Shown: positions 1 through 6,385 of the stretch, in pieces
How the letters are laid out: each line of letters starts with the position of its first letter
Numbering within the stretch: position 1 is the stretch's first letter
Source of the DNA: Candidatus Heimdallarchaeota archaeon
GTDB taxonomy: Archaea; Asgardarchaeota; Heimdallarchaeia; Heimdallarchaeales; Heimdallarchaeaceae
Reading direction: 5' to 3'
Assembly (NCBI GenBank): GCA_023135215.1
Contig: JAGLTP010000676.1
Location: 1 to 10,655, forward strand
DNA: 10,655 nt
Program-made: the position numbers and the translations under genes
Notes under the pieces: model-generated
Database searches by the model: none
What the model saw: only the letters and a program-made list of their open reading frames with translations
Told to the model about the DNA's origin: nothing

Positions 1-35
1 GAGGATTTTTTAAGAATCTGTCGTAACTGAGTCAT

Positions 36-43
36 TATATAGT
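36..43 (+). promoter_or_regulatory. Putative TATA box of the winged-helix gene
   Basis: TTATATAG lies about 31 bases before the ATG at 71. Archaeal TATA boxes sit about 25 bases before the transcription start, so this would give a leader of under about 10 bases. A T6 run at 5-10 may be the terminator of a gene left of the window. This is a position and composition call only; AT-rich DNA produces such boxes by chance. Confidence 0.4.
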
Positions 44-70
44 TAATAGCCATAAATAGCGTGAAGAGAA

Positions 71-781
71 ATGAATATGGACCAAGGGTATCAAGATATA
101 CCTTTCTATGACAAGAGTCAGAGTACGATACCTAAGCTAGATGAATTGCCGTATGATTATTTCTATAATACAGATTACAACTATCTAACAATACCTGAGG
201 TTCAATTGCTTCTGATTTTATCAGATTCACAAGTTTCTTACACATTCTCTGGTTTAAGAAAAACAACTTCCCTTCATCAACATCAGTTAACCAAAGCACT
301 CAAACGATTACAGGATAGAGAATTACTTCTAAAAAAAGACAATGGTACTTATGAAATAACTGATTTGGGGAGTAAACGAACTAGAGAACTTCTCAGAGAT
401 CTAATCAAGAATAGAGCAATCAATACACAAGAAAATTTATCTTATTCAAACTGGAAAAGAATGAAAATCATTCCACCTATTGATCAAGATATAATTGTAT
501 CTTATCTGGAAAGAAGATGGTTTGGTAAATTTAGATATCTTTACAGAAAAAATCTGGAAAACAGTATAGAACTTTGCTGGGAAGACGGTAGAAAAAACCA
601 AGTCCACCTCTTTATAGGAGCTTTTGGTGATGTTGATTTAGAATATCGAACCAAACATCCAAGTTACTCTGAAATGACCTATATTTCAAATTGGATAAAA
701 AACGAAATCGTGAATCAAAACGATGTTCTAACAGAAATAGAAGAGATCGATGAAGAGATTAATCAAAATTCATATAACTAA
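71..781 (+). CDS. Winged-helix DNA-binding protein of unknown role, upstream of the proteasome genes
   Basis: A 236-residue soluble protein. Residues about 40-112 read as a winged helix of MarR/ArsR-like build: a first helix at 41-51, a helix-turn-helix with recognition helix near 68-82 (HQLTKALKRLQDREL), then a wing near 84-98 ending in a 'YEITDLG' strand as in MarR-type repressors. Residues about 130-215 form a second, aromatic and charged domain (ERRWFGKFRYLYRK, then FIGAFGDVDLEY) that I do not recognise; the tail at 220-232 is acidic. The ATG at 71 is the first in frame and fits the upstream TATA box; a second Met follows two codons later. psmB starts 64 bases downstream on the same strand and has a Shine-Dalgarno motif, so co-transcription is possible. 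A regulator of the proteasome genes is one reading, but only proximity supports it. No ligand-binding or metal-binding motif is evident. Confidence 0.75.
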   Translation: MNMDQGYQDIPFYDKSQSTIPKLDELPYDYFYNTDYNYLTIPEVQLLLILSDSQVSYTFSGLRKTTSLHQHQLTKALKRLQDRELLLKKDNGTYEITDLGSKRTRELLRDLIKNRAINTQENLSYSNWKRMKIIPPIDQDIIVSYLERRWFGKFRYLYRKNLENSIELCWEDGRKNQVHLFIGAFGDVDLEYRTKHPSYSEMTYISNWIKNEIVNQNDVLTEIEEIDEEINQNSYN

Positions 782-800
782 TATTTTAAGTAGAAAAACA

Positions 801-812
801 TTAAATATTTAA
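801..812 (+). promoter_or_regulatory. Palindromic AT box, possible psmB promoter
   Basis: TTAAATATTTAA is a perfect 12-base palindrome in the 64-base gap between the winged-helix gene and psmB. A TATA box here would put transcription start near 830-834, just before the psmB ribosome binding site. It could equally be a regulator site, or chance in AT-rich sequence. Confidence 0.35.
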
Positions 813-834
813 ACTCAATATAAAAGGAAAAAGT

Positions 835-839
835 GAGGT
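835..839 (+). promoter_or_regulatory. Ribosome binding site of psmB
   Basis: GAGGT sits six bases before the ATG at 846 and supports that start over the internal Met codons at residues 9 and 15. Most other genes here show no such motif, which fits psmB being translated from a leadered or polycistronic message. Confidence 0.6.
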
Positions 840-845
840 AATATC

Positions 846-1511
846 ATGAATAATCCAAATTTCAATAGAATGCCCAATAATCAATATATGGAACCAAAGC
901 ATGGTACTACAACTGTAGCACTAAGAATAAAAGATGGAATAATTGCAGCTGCAGACAGAAGAGCATCAATGGGCTCATTTGTAGCTTCAAAGAAAGCTGA
1001 GAAACTTCATAAATTAAACAAATTCACAGTTGCAACTATTGCTGGCATGGTTTCTGATGCCCAATATCTAGTTAACCTAACTATAGCAAACATTAACCTC
1101 TATGAATTAGGAAGAGGTTATGCACCATCTACAAAGATGGCAGGGAATCTGTTAGCATCTATAATGTATGAACAATATAGATCGTACTTTCCATACTGGG
1201 TAAATATGATGGTTTGTGGACTTGATGATGAAGGACCACATGTATTTACACTTGATATGGCAGGTGGAATCAGTGATGAAGATTTTGCTTCTACAGGTTC
1301 GGGATCCCCAATCGCTATTGGTGTTCTGGAATCAAGTTGGAAAGCTAATCTTACTGAAGTAGAAGGTCTCAAAATAGCTATCAAAGCTTTAACTACAGCA
1401 ATTAGTAGAGATACAGCAACCGGTGATGGAATGGACGTAGCGGTCGTGAACAAAAAAGGAGTTAGAAGATTGACTTCTGAAGATATAAGTAAGGTTTTGG
1501 AGGAAGGATAA
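846..1511 (+). CDS. psmB: 20S proteasome beta subunit (catalytic)
   Basis: This N-terminal nucleophile hydrolase is the peptide-cleaving subunit of the archaeal 20S core particle in the cytosol. The 221-residue precursor has a 20-residue propeptide ending in HG, followed by TTTVAL, so autocleavage would expose Thr21 as mature Thr1. The catalytic partners fall at exact spacing: Asp37 in ADRR (mature Asp17) and Lys53 in EKLHKL (mature Lys33). The GSGS turn is at 151-154, and the RD-x-x-S-G motif appears as RDTATG at 188-193, with Thr192 in place of the usual Ser and Asp189 kept. Mature length is about 201 residues, normal for the family, so an active protease is expected. psmA begins one base after its stop codon, so both ring types would come from one message. 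The antisense reading frame over its 3' half is a shadow. Confidence 0.96.
   Translation: MNNPNFNRMPNNQYMEPKHGTTTVALRIKDGIIAAADRRASMGSFVASKKAEKLHKLNKFTVATIAGMVSDAQYLVNLTIANINLYELGRGYAPSTKMAGNLLASIMYEQYRSYFPYWVNMMVCGLDDEGPHVFTLDMAGGISDEDFASTGSGSPIAIGVLESSWKANLTEVEGLKIAIKALTTAISRDTATGDGMDVAVVNKKGVRRLTSEDISKVLEEG
1499..1507 (+). promoter_or_regulatory. Ribosome binding site of psmA inside the psmB 3' end
   Basis: GGAGGAAGG lies within the last codons of psmB, five bases before the psmA ATG at 1513. It is the strongest Shine-Dalgarno match in the window. It fixes the psmA start and indicates coupled translation of the two proteasome subunits. Confidence 0.8.
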
Positions 1512-1512
1512 G

Positions 1513-2166
1513 ATGTTGGGACCACAATCTATGGGATATGACAGAAGCACAGTAATGTATTCTCCTGAAGGGAGAATTATTCAAACAGAATATGCTCGAG
1601 AATCAGTTCGAAGAGGAAGTATTGCAATAGGAATCAAAAGCAAGAACGGTGTAGTTTTAGCAGGTTTACTTAGAGTAGTTGACTTAAATGAACCTGATTT
1701 GAAAATTCATAAAATTTCAGAAACTATACAAGCTATTTTTGCAGGAGTAGCAGCAGATGGCCGAATATTAATAAGTCGAGCTCGTCTTGAAGCTGAAGTC
1801 TTCAGGTTGACCTACAGAGAACCAATTGATGTCAAAGGTTTAGCCATAAAAACTGGTGACTACGTGCAGCTTTTCACACAGCAAGGAGGTTTAAGACCTT
1901 TTGGTGTGGGTATGCTCTTTGGAGGAATTGATCACACAGGACCAAATCTACAATTTGTTGATCCTGGAGGCAGTGTAGCTTCATGCAAAGCAAAAGCTAT
2001 GGGAGAAGGAGATTCGGAAGCAATTGCTTATTTGAAAGAAAAATACAAAGAAGATCTTACAACTGAGGAAATGGTTGAGATTGCAAAAGAAGCTATCAAA
2101 AGAGCAGCTAGAGATGTAGAACTTACTGATGAAAATATAGCTATAGAAATGATGTCTTATAAATAA
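1513..2166 (+). CDS. psmA: 20S proteasome alpha subunit
   Basis: Alpha subunits form the outer heptameric rings that gate the 20S chamber and dock regulatory ATPases. The family signature is clear: GYDRS at residues 8-12, then SPEGRIIQTEYARE at 17-30 and the SVRRGS turn. The protein starts directly at the gating N-terminal segment and lacks a catalytic Thr, as expected. Lys64 in the LKIHKI segment probably corresponds to the pocket lysine of archaeal alpha subunits (Lys66 of Thermoplasma) that binds HbYX tails of activating ATPases; this is aligned by eye. GGIDHTGPNLQFVDPGG at 137-153 matches the conserved core strands. At 217 residues it is somewhat shorter than many archaeal alphas (about 230-260), mainly for lack of a C-terminal extension. 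It starts one base after the psmB stop with a strong ribosome binding site, so 1:1 synthesis is plausible. A T-tract follows the stop. Confidence 0.96.
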   Translation: MLGPQSMGYDRSTVMYSPEGRIIQTEYARESVRRGSIAIGIKSKNGVVLAGLLRVVDLNEPDLKIHKISETIQAIFAGVAADGRILISRARLEAEVFRLTYREPIDVKGLAIKTGDYVQLFTQQGGLRPFGVGMLFGGIDHTGPNLQFVDPGGSVASCKAKAMGEGDSEAIAYLKEKYKEDLTTEEMVEIAKEAIKRAARDVELTDENIAIEMMSYK

Positions 2167-2172
2167 TAAGCA

Positions 2173-2188
2173 TTTTCTTTCTTTTTTT
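2173..2188 (+). terminator. T-tract terminator after psmA
   Basis: A 16-base stretch of T broken only by two C, ending in T7, begins six bases after the psmA stop. Oligo-T on the coding strand without a required hairpin is the usual archaeal terminator. It also separates the proteasome unit from the next promoter. Confidence 0.6.
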
Positions 2189-2225
2189 ATTACATTTACT
2201 TAGTATTTCGAAGAAATAATAAATG

Positions 2226-2233
2226 TATAAATA
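2226..2233 (+). promoter_or_regulatory. Putative TATA box of the MBL nuclease gene
   Basis: TATAAATA is centred about 35 bases before the ATG at 2264, predicting transcription start near 2253-2256 and a leader of about 10 bases. A second AT-rich stretch at 2240-2250 lies too close to the ATG to serve. No Shine-Dalgarno motif precedes the ATG. Confidence 0.5.
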
Positions 2234-2263
2234 CTGAATTATATATTATAGATAGAGCAATAA

Positions 2264-3283
2264 ATGAAAGTATATTTGTCCAAAGCTATTCATATTGAAG
2301 GAAGAAATTGGAAAATCACTTGTGATAGTACGAATTCGAATTATTACCCGTTATCGTTTATAAGCCATGCACATTCAGATCATATACCTAAGAAGCTTCC
2401 TAAGACGAATATTATCACTTCAAATATTACAAAACTGCTTCTAAATAATTACGTTTCAAATTATGAAGAAGCAGAATATCATGAGAGCTACAAGCAGGAA
2501 GATGTTTCATTCCATCAAATCCCGAGTGGTCATATAATTGGATCAACTGCTCTTATTGCAAATTCAAGTGAAGGTAAATTAGTTTATACCGGAGACGTTT
2601 CCATAAGAGATAAAGGTTTCTTGCAACCATTTGAACCAACAAAATGTGATACACTTATCGTAGAGAGTACGTTTGGTTCTCCTGAATATGAATTCCCACA
2701 TTACAATGATGTAATTGAACAGACAAGAGATGAGATTAAAACATATCTAGACAAAAATATTCCAGTTGTGTTGATGGGATACCCATTGGGTAAAGCTCAA
2801 ATGCTTTATCATGCGTTTGGTGATCTTTCAGAGACTATTATATTGCATGGAGCGAATTTTAAGATTAATTCTTTTCTTGAGACGGAAGAAATAGAAGGAT
2901 ACATAAAAGCCATATCTTATCAAGAAGCAAAGGAAAAGAATATTCTTGATGAGAGAGCTAGTTGGATACTTTTTGCTCCTTTGAAATCGGGAAGGGATCA
3001 GTTTTACTCTTACTTAAAGGAAAAGTATGGTGTCAAACTGTTTGCTTTTTCTGGATGGGGGATATCACAGAATTATAGATACAGAATGGGAGTTGACCAT
3101 AGTGTTCCTATAAGTGATCATGCAGATTTTTCAGAGTTAATTGAAATATGTGAGAAATGTGATCCAGGGCAGATATTCACAGTGTATGGACACACTACAA
3201 GGTTTGCTGCTGAGTTGCGAAGAAGAGGCTTTACAGCATATCCTTTATCAAAACAGACCATATTAGATTCATATTTTGGTTAG
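2264..3283 (+). CDS. Metallo-beta-lactamase-fold nuclease, beta-CASP-like (YSH1/exonuclease type)
   Basis: This 339-residue protein belongs to the nuclease branch of the metallo-beta-lactamase fold related to mRNA 3'-end processing factors and the DNA-ligase-associated exonucleases of bacteria. Metal-binding motifs are intact: HAHSDH at 35-40, the PSGH-IIGST segment with His90, and YTGD with Asp111. These are followed by ESTFG (Glu134, beta-CASP motif A), ISDHADF (His286, motif B) and YGH (His310, motif C region). It lacks the KH domains that lengthen archaeal aCPSF1 to about 640 residues, so it is not the main transcription-terminating FttA enzyme. The fold predicts a two-zinc hydrolase acting on RNA or DNA ends; sequence alone does not settle which. 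No DNA ligase gene is adjacent here. The stop codon abuts that of a convergent gene for a restriction-endonuclease-fold protein. It has its own putative promoter and no obvious terminator before the opposing gene. Confidence 0.85.
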   Translation: MKVYLSKAIHIEGRNWKITCDSTNSNYYPLSFISHAHSDHIPKKLPKTNIITSNITKLLLNNYVSNYEEAEYHESYKQEDVSFHQIPSGHIIGSTALIANSSEGKLVYTGDVSIRDKGFLQPFEPTKCDTLIVESTFGSPEYEFPHYNDVIEQTRDEIKTYLDKNIPVVLMGYPLGKAQMLYHAFGDLSETIILHGANFKINSFLETEEIEGYIKAISYQEAKEKNILDERASWILFAPLKSGRDQFYSYLKEKYGVKLFAFSGWGISQNYRYRMGVDHSVPISDHADFSELIEICEKCDPGQIFTVYGHTTRFAAELRRRGFTAYPLSKQTILDSYFG

Positions 3284-3652
3284 TTAAGAACAGGAAATAA
3301 AATCATCAATACCTTTCTCTTTGTGTATGACCTCATTTAGATGAACTACTTGAATTGGTATATCTCGTCGTGCTAGAAATTCTCGAGCATTCCCACTAAT
3401 TGAATTACAGATTAGAACCAATTTCTTCAGATTTAGAGTTTTAATCAGTTGCTCTAATTGCAGCAATTTGTTTGTTGGAATGGTTCGTTTCCAATTCATA
3501 GTTATAATACCAATTTGCTTTCCTTGCAGGTAGAAGTCTATAACAAATTTCTGCCTTCCTAATTTAAAGGTGGCATTCTCTTCTACAGATTCATTTCTTA
3601 AAGAAAATTCTTTCCTGAGTACATAATTGATGACAGATTGTTGTTCATTCAT
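3284..3652 (-). CDS. Small restriction-endonuclease-fold (Mrr-like) protein
   Basis: A 122-residue protein whose core reads like an Mrr-type PD-(D/E)xK nuclease domain standing alone. A strand with Asp39 (FVIDFYLQGK) leads into a second strand ending NWKR (Asn53, Lys55), the place where Mrr proteins have QxK or ExK. Then come a helix (60-72), a hydrophobic strand KLVLICN (77-83), a helix with AREFLARR (89-96), and a final strand IPIQVVHLNEV, matching the 'gv.vT....AreyA...gi.lid...L' order of Mrr. Asn replaces the usual acidic or Gln residue of the active site, so catalysis may be weak or lost. An N-terminal stretch of about 25 residues precedes the fold. No partner methylase, helicase or toxin-antitoxin gene is adjacent. 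The start at 3652 fits a TATA box 25 bases upstream (leaderless). The fold assignment is by eye; the cellular role is unknown. Confidence 0.65.
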   Translation of the reverse strand: MNEQQSVINYVLRKEFSLRNESVEENATFKLGRQKFVIDFYLQGKQIGIITMNWKRTIPTNKLLQLEQLIKTLNLKKLVLICNSISGNAREFLARRDIPIQVVHLNEVIHKEKGIDDFISCS

Positions 3653-3672
3653 CAGTCTAAAATCTGTGTCTC

Positions 3673-3681
3673 TATTAAAAA
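3673..3681 (-). promoter_or_regulatory. Putative TATA box of the Mrr-like gene
   Basis: On the minus strand TTTTTAATA is centred 25 bases before the ATG at 3652. That would place transcription start at or next to the ATG, a leaderless arrangement common in archaea. No ribosome binding site is visible. Confidence 0.45.
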
Positions 3682-3717
3682 CAAACCTTAATATCAGTGT
3701 ATTATGCTGAAAACATG

Positions 3718-3743
3718 AAAAAACTCATTTTATTGACAAAAAA
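3718..3743 (-). terminator. T-tracts downstream of the M48 gene
   Basis: On the minus strand two T6 runs (complement of 3738-3743 and 3718-3723) lie about 60-90 bases after the M48 protease stop and after the tandem hairpins. They are the best candidates for its termination site and lie upstream of the Mrr-like promoter. Confidence 0.4.
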
Positions 3744-3761
3744 CTTGTAATAAGAGAATTC

Positions 3762-3797
3762 GGTGTAAAGATGTATTACACCCTTTCTGAGTGAAAG
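3762..3797 (-). repeat. Two abutting inverted repeats in the 3' region of the M48 gene
   Basis: Two perfect inverted repeats lie back to back with no base between them. GGTGTAA (3762-3768) pairs with TTACACC (3776-3782) around a 7-base loop. CTTTC (3783-3787) pairs with GAAAG (3793-3797) around a 5-base loop. On the minus strand they start about eight bases after the M48 stop codon, so the transcript could form stacked stem-loops in its 3' end. A protein-binding dyad upstream of the Mrr-like gene is the alternative for the larger repeat. Confidence 0.5.
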
Positions 3798-3804
3798 CTT
3801 CTGT

Positions 3805-6267
3805 TTAACCCATTATGTATCTCATATCTTTCCAGTTTGAAATTCTTGATATTAATCTATCAAGAAAAGAAACATGTTTCTTTATCATTATCTTAGGAAC
3901 ATTAGCATAGACATAGATGTAATCGACTTTCTTTCTGTCAACACTGAATTCTTTTTCTCTTATCTTATATTTTATCTCATCCACAGTTATTTCCGATATC
4001 TCACAAGCAATACCTATTTCAAGTTCCTCTTTTGTATATAGAATCACTGAATTTCCAATTAAGTACTTTAGTAAATTGGTTTGATGTTCCATTTTTTCTT
4101 TTGAAAATCTTAATAGAACAGGTGGTAGGTCAACAATTAAGTCATCCCCCCTGATTTTAAGTTCCTTAAATTCCCCTTTCTCATCAACTTCAAATTCGAA
4201 TTCGGATGATTGAAAACTAGAGTCTAAATCTACTTTAGTCACACGAGCGATTCTGTCGGTTCCTTCTTTGTAAAAGAAAATTTCCTTACCTGTAAGTTCT
4301 TCCAAGAATTTAACAGGTTTACCTGTATACTTTGTTTCGAATATTTTGGATTCATCATCCATTGATTGAAATACAAAAAATGGTTGATTTTTCTTTGGGT
4401 ATTTCTTCCATGAGGTTAGTTTTCCCATTCTTCCATTTCTAAGAATATATACTTCATTCAACTGGGCATCATGAATAACAAAATCTGTAACTTGAATTTG
4501 CTTCTCTTCTGATTTACTTTGAACTTTTAAAGAAATGGGTCTGCTTATTTTATCACTGATATGTATACCTGTAACGTTTCCTTCTATAACAATATCATCA
4601 ATATGATCATATGCCACAATCGATCTGTCTTGAAGCATTGATAGTAATTTATCCATTTTTGTTATTTCAAGAAAGGATTTAACTCCGTCAGTACCATAGT
4701 ATGAAGTGTATTTATCTGATATTAAATCAACAAATTCATCTCTCTTCTTATTGAGTTTCTTCAAAGATTTTCTTCTTATGAAATTTGGCAAAAGAAGCCA
4801 GTATGGTAGCAATGCTCCTTTAATTGGAGAAATTTCTTCGTCAAGCATTGCTATTATTCGATATGCTGATCTTGGATGTGACATGAAGATATTAGCAAAC
4901 ATATCCCATCTACCAGGTCTGTGTAGATGTCTATATAACCGCATTCCAGCTTCCCCTAGAAATCTTTGGTTTTCCTCTTCTGTAAACTCCTTACCTGTTA
5001 ACAGTTGTACATTAAGACCAAAATCACCTGCGATTCCCTGGTAAAAACCTTCAAGTTTGTACAAGACTTGAGCTAGTTCAGAACCATACCCTATTTTCTT
5101 CGTTTGAAGGTCAGCATCTCCTTCCAAAACTCTTACGAGTATTAGTAAGAGAGCAAGAATAACATAATTTATCAAGAAGTAAACAGCAAATGGGACTTCC
5201 TGAGGATAAGCTGCATAATCCAAAGTTGTTGCGGGTAATAAGAAAGCTTTCTTTATCACCATTTCAGTTGCAGCAATAAACTGAAGCCACACAACATGAA
5301 GTCGGGAATTATGAGCAAGTTCATGAGCAACTATTCCTTTGATGTCTTCATCACTGAATTCTGATAGATCCCTAGCTATTAGAGCAACTCTTTGGTCAAA
5401 GAATGGACCATAAGCCATTGCATTTAAGATAGGAGCTTCAACAAAACCGACTTTAATTTTCCTTTTTATACCTAACTTTAATCTAATCTCTTCTACTATA
5501 CCTAAAACTCTTTCATCATCTATCTTTTTTATACCTAGGAGCTTTGTTAATAAAGGACCAGAAATGAAATACATTCCGAATGCAAGAAGAATAATGATCT
5601 CATAAGGCGCAATTGTAAGGAAAATAATTCTTTCAGCTATATTGTCATTTATCACAGCAGATAGATAAAATACTGAGAGATTCTCAGCTGTTATAGTTCC
5701 AGTATTTTCTAGTATATTCGTAACTGTATATAACACTACGTAGATTAATGCAAAGAGAACTAGATATAAGAGTTGAGGAGACATCATTCTACTCACTAAG
5801 ATGAATCTTCTTCCAAAGAAAATAAGAGCCATTATTAGAAACACATAAATCATAAGATTATATGCCCATCCGGTGAAAATCTCTGTCTCTTCGTTCTTTA
5901 TTAAAAAGTAGATTTTATCACCCACTGTTCCTACGAGAAAAACAAAATAAGTCGCAACTGAAGTTATCATTAATTCTCTCCAAACAGGAGATTCCCGCAG
6001 CTGATAGGTTTGATAAATAGCTAGAACAAAAAATGATAGAGCTATAGCTAGCAACCAAGCACTCATCAATATAAGTACTAATCCGAAAGTCAAACCAATT
6101 AGGGCTAACATCATATTTTCAGAAGTTGTTCCATGCCTGATTTTTGTCCTAATTTCAGTTACTAGGAAAAGCAATCCAAGCAAAGCAATTAAAATACCAA
6201 TAATTATAGTAGCATCTCCCCCCAAGAGCTTATTCCATATATCTAGAAAATAATCTGCTGCGGTCAT
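3805..6267 (-). CDS. M48-family (HtpX/Ste24-like) membrane zinc metalloprotease with long C-terminal extension
   Basis: An 820-residue integral membrane peptidase. Residues about 20-245 carry roughly seven or eight hydrophobic segments (near 20-37, 52-86, 98-117, 134-152, 163-184, 213-237). The M48 catalytic core follows: HELAH with zinc ligands His315 and His319 and catalytic Glu316; a further hydrophobic segment at 359-380; LEGDAD with Glu382 as the likely third ligand; and SHPRSAYRI at 463-471, the usual closing motif. HtpX-type enzymes are about 290 residues, so both ends are greatly extended. Residues about 550-790 are soluble and beta-rich, with pieces such as LTGKEIFF and LIGNSVILY that resemble the start of PRC-barrel-like units; this is a weak visual match. 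The family degrades misfolded or damaged membrane proteins. The start at 6267 fits a TATA box 30 bases upstream, nearly leaderless. It is transcribed away from the GH20 gene. Confidence 0.88.
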   Translation of the reverse strand: MTAADYFLDIWNKLLGGDATIIIGILIALLGLLFLVTEIRTKIRHGTTSENMMLALIGLTFGLVLILMSAWLLAIALSFFVLAIYQTYQLRESPVWRELMITSVATYFVFLVGTVGDKIYFLIKNEETEIFTGWAYNLMIYVFLIMALIFFGRRFILVSRMMSPQLLYLVLFALIYVVLYTVTNILENTGTITAENLSVFYLSAVINDNIAERIIFLTIAPYEIIILLAFGMYFISGPLLTKLLGIKKIDDERVLGIVEEIRLKLGIKRKIKVGFVEAPILNAMAYGPFFDQRVALIARDLSEFSDEDIKGIVAHELAHNSRLHVVWLQFIAATEMVIKKAFLLPATTLDYAAYPQEVPFAVYFLINYVILALLLILVRVLEGDADLQTKKIGYGSELAQVLYKLEGFYQGIAGDFGLNVQLLTGKEFTEEENQRFLGEAGMRLYRHLHRPGRWDMFANIFMSHPRSAYRIIAMLDEEISPIKGALLPYWLLLPNFIRRKSLKKLNKKRDEFVDLISDKYTSYYGTDGVKSFLEITKMDKLLSMLQDRSIVAYDHIDDIVIEGNVTGIHISDKISRPISLKVQSKSEEKQIQVTDFVIHDAQLNEVYILRNGRMGKLTSWKKYPKKNQPFFVFQSMDDESKIFETKYTGKPVKFLEELTGKEIFFYKEGTDRIARVTKVDLDSSFQSSEFEFEVDEKGEFKELKIRGDDLIVDLPPVLLRFSKEKMEHQTNLLKYLIGNSVILYTKEELEIGIACEISEITVDEIKYKIREKEFSVDRKKVDYIYVYANVPKIMIKKHVSFLDRLISRISNWKDMRYIMG

Positions 6268-6295
6268 ATTATCATTGGCTTTGAGTTAAGAGTAC

Positions 6296-6302
6296 TTTAA
6301 AA
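6296..6302. promoter_or_regulatory. Possible shared divergent TATA box (M48 / GH20)
   Basis: TTTAAAA contains the palindrome TTTAAA (6296-6301) and is the main TATA-like element in the 67-118 base divergent gap. Read leftward it lies about 30 bases before the M48 ATG at 6267. Read rightward it predicts transcription start near 6322-6326, before both candidate GH20 starts. One box could serve both directions, orientation being set by flanking BRE sequence. Confidence 0.4.
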
Positions 6303-6385
6303 CCTTTACCTTTTGCTATCTTCCAAGCTAAGAAATGTTTTGTACGAAATATATTATAACCCACAATCTTACCATTCTATTGTTC

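Noticed and set aside
1118..1525. Minus-strand reading frame of 135 codons across psmB
   Set aside because: It lies antisense to a clearly coding proteasome gene, its translation has no recognisable family, and it has no promoter or ribosome binding site.
3715..3750. Eleven-codon plus-strand ATG frame (MKKLILLTKNL) in the 3653-3804 spacer
   Set aside because: Far too short, no ribosome binding site, AT-rich chance frame; the spacer is better explained by hairpins, T-tracts and a minus-strand promoter.
4706..5044. Plus-strand reading frame of 112 codons inside the M48 gene
   Set aside because: Antisense to the post-core part of the protease, with low-complexity Ser/Leu-rich translation.
3284..6267. 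Restriction-modification or defence island around the Mrr-like gene
   Set aside because: No methylase, helicase, ATPase, recombinase or toxin gene is nearby; the neighbours are housekeeping-type genes.
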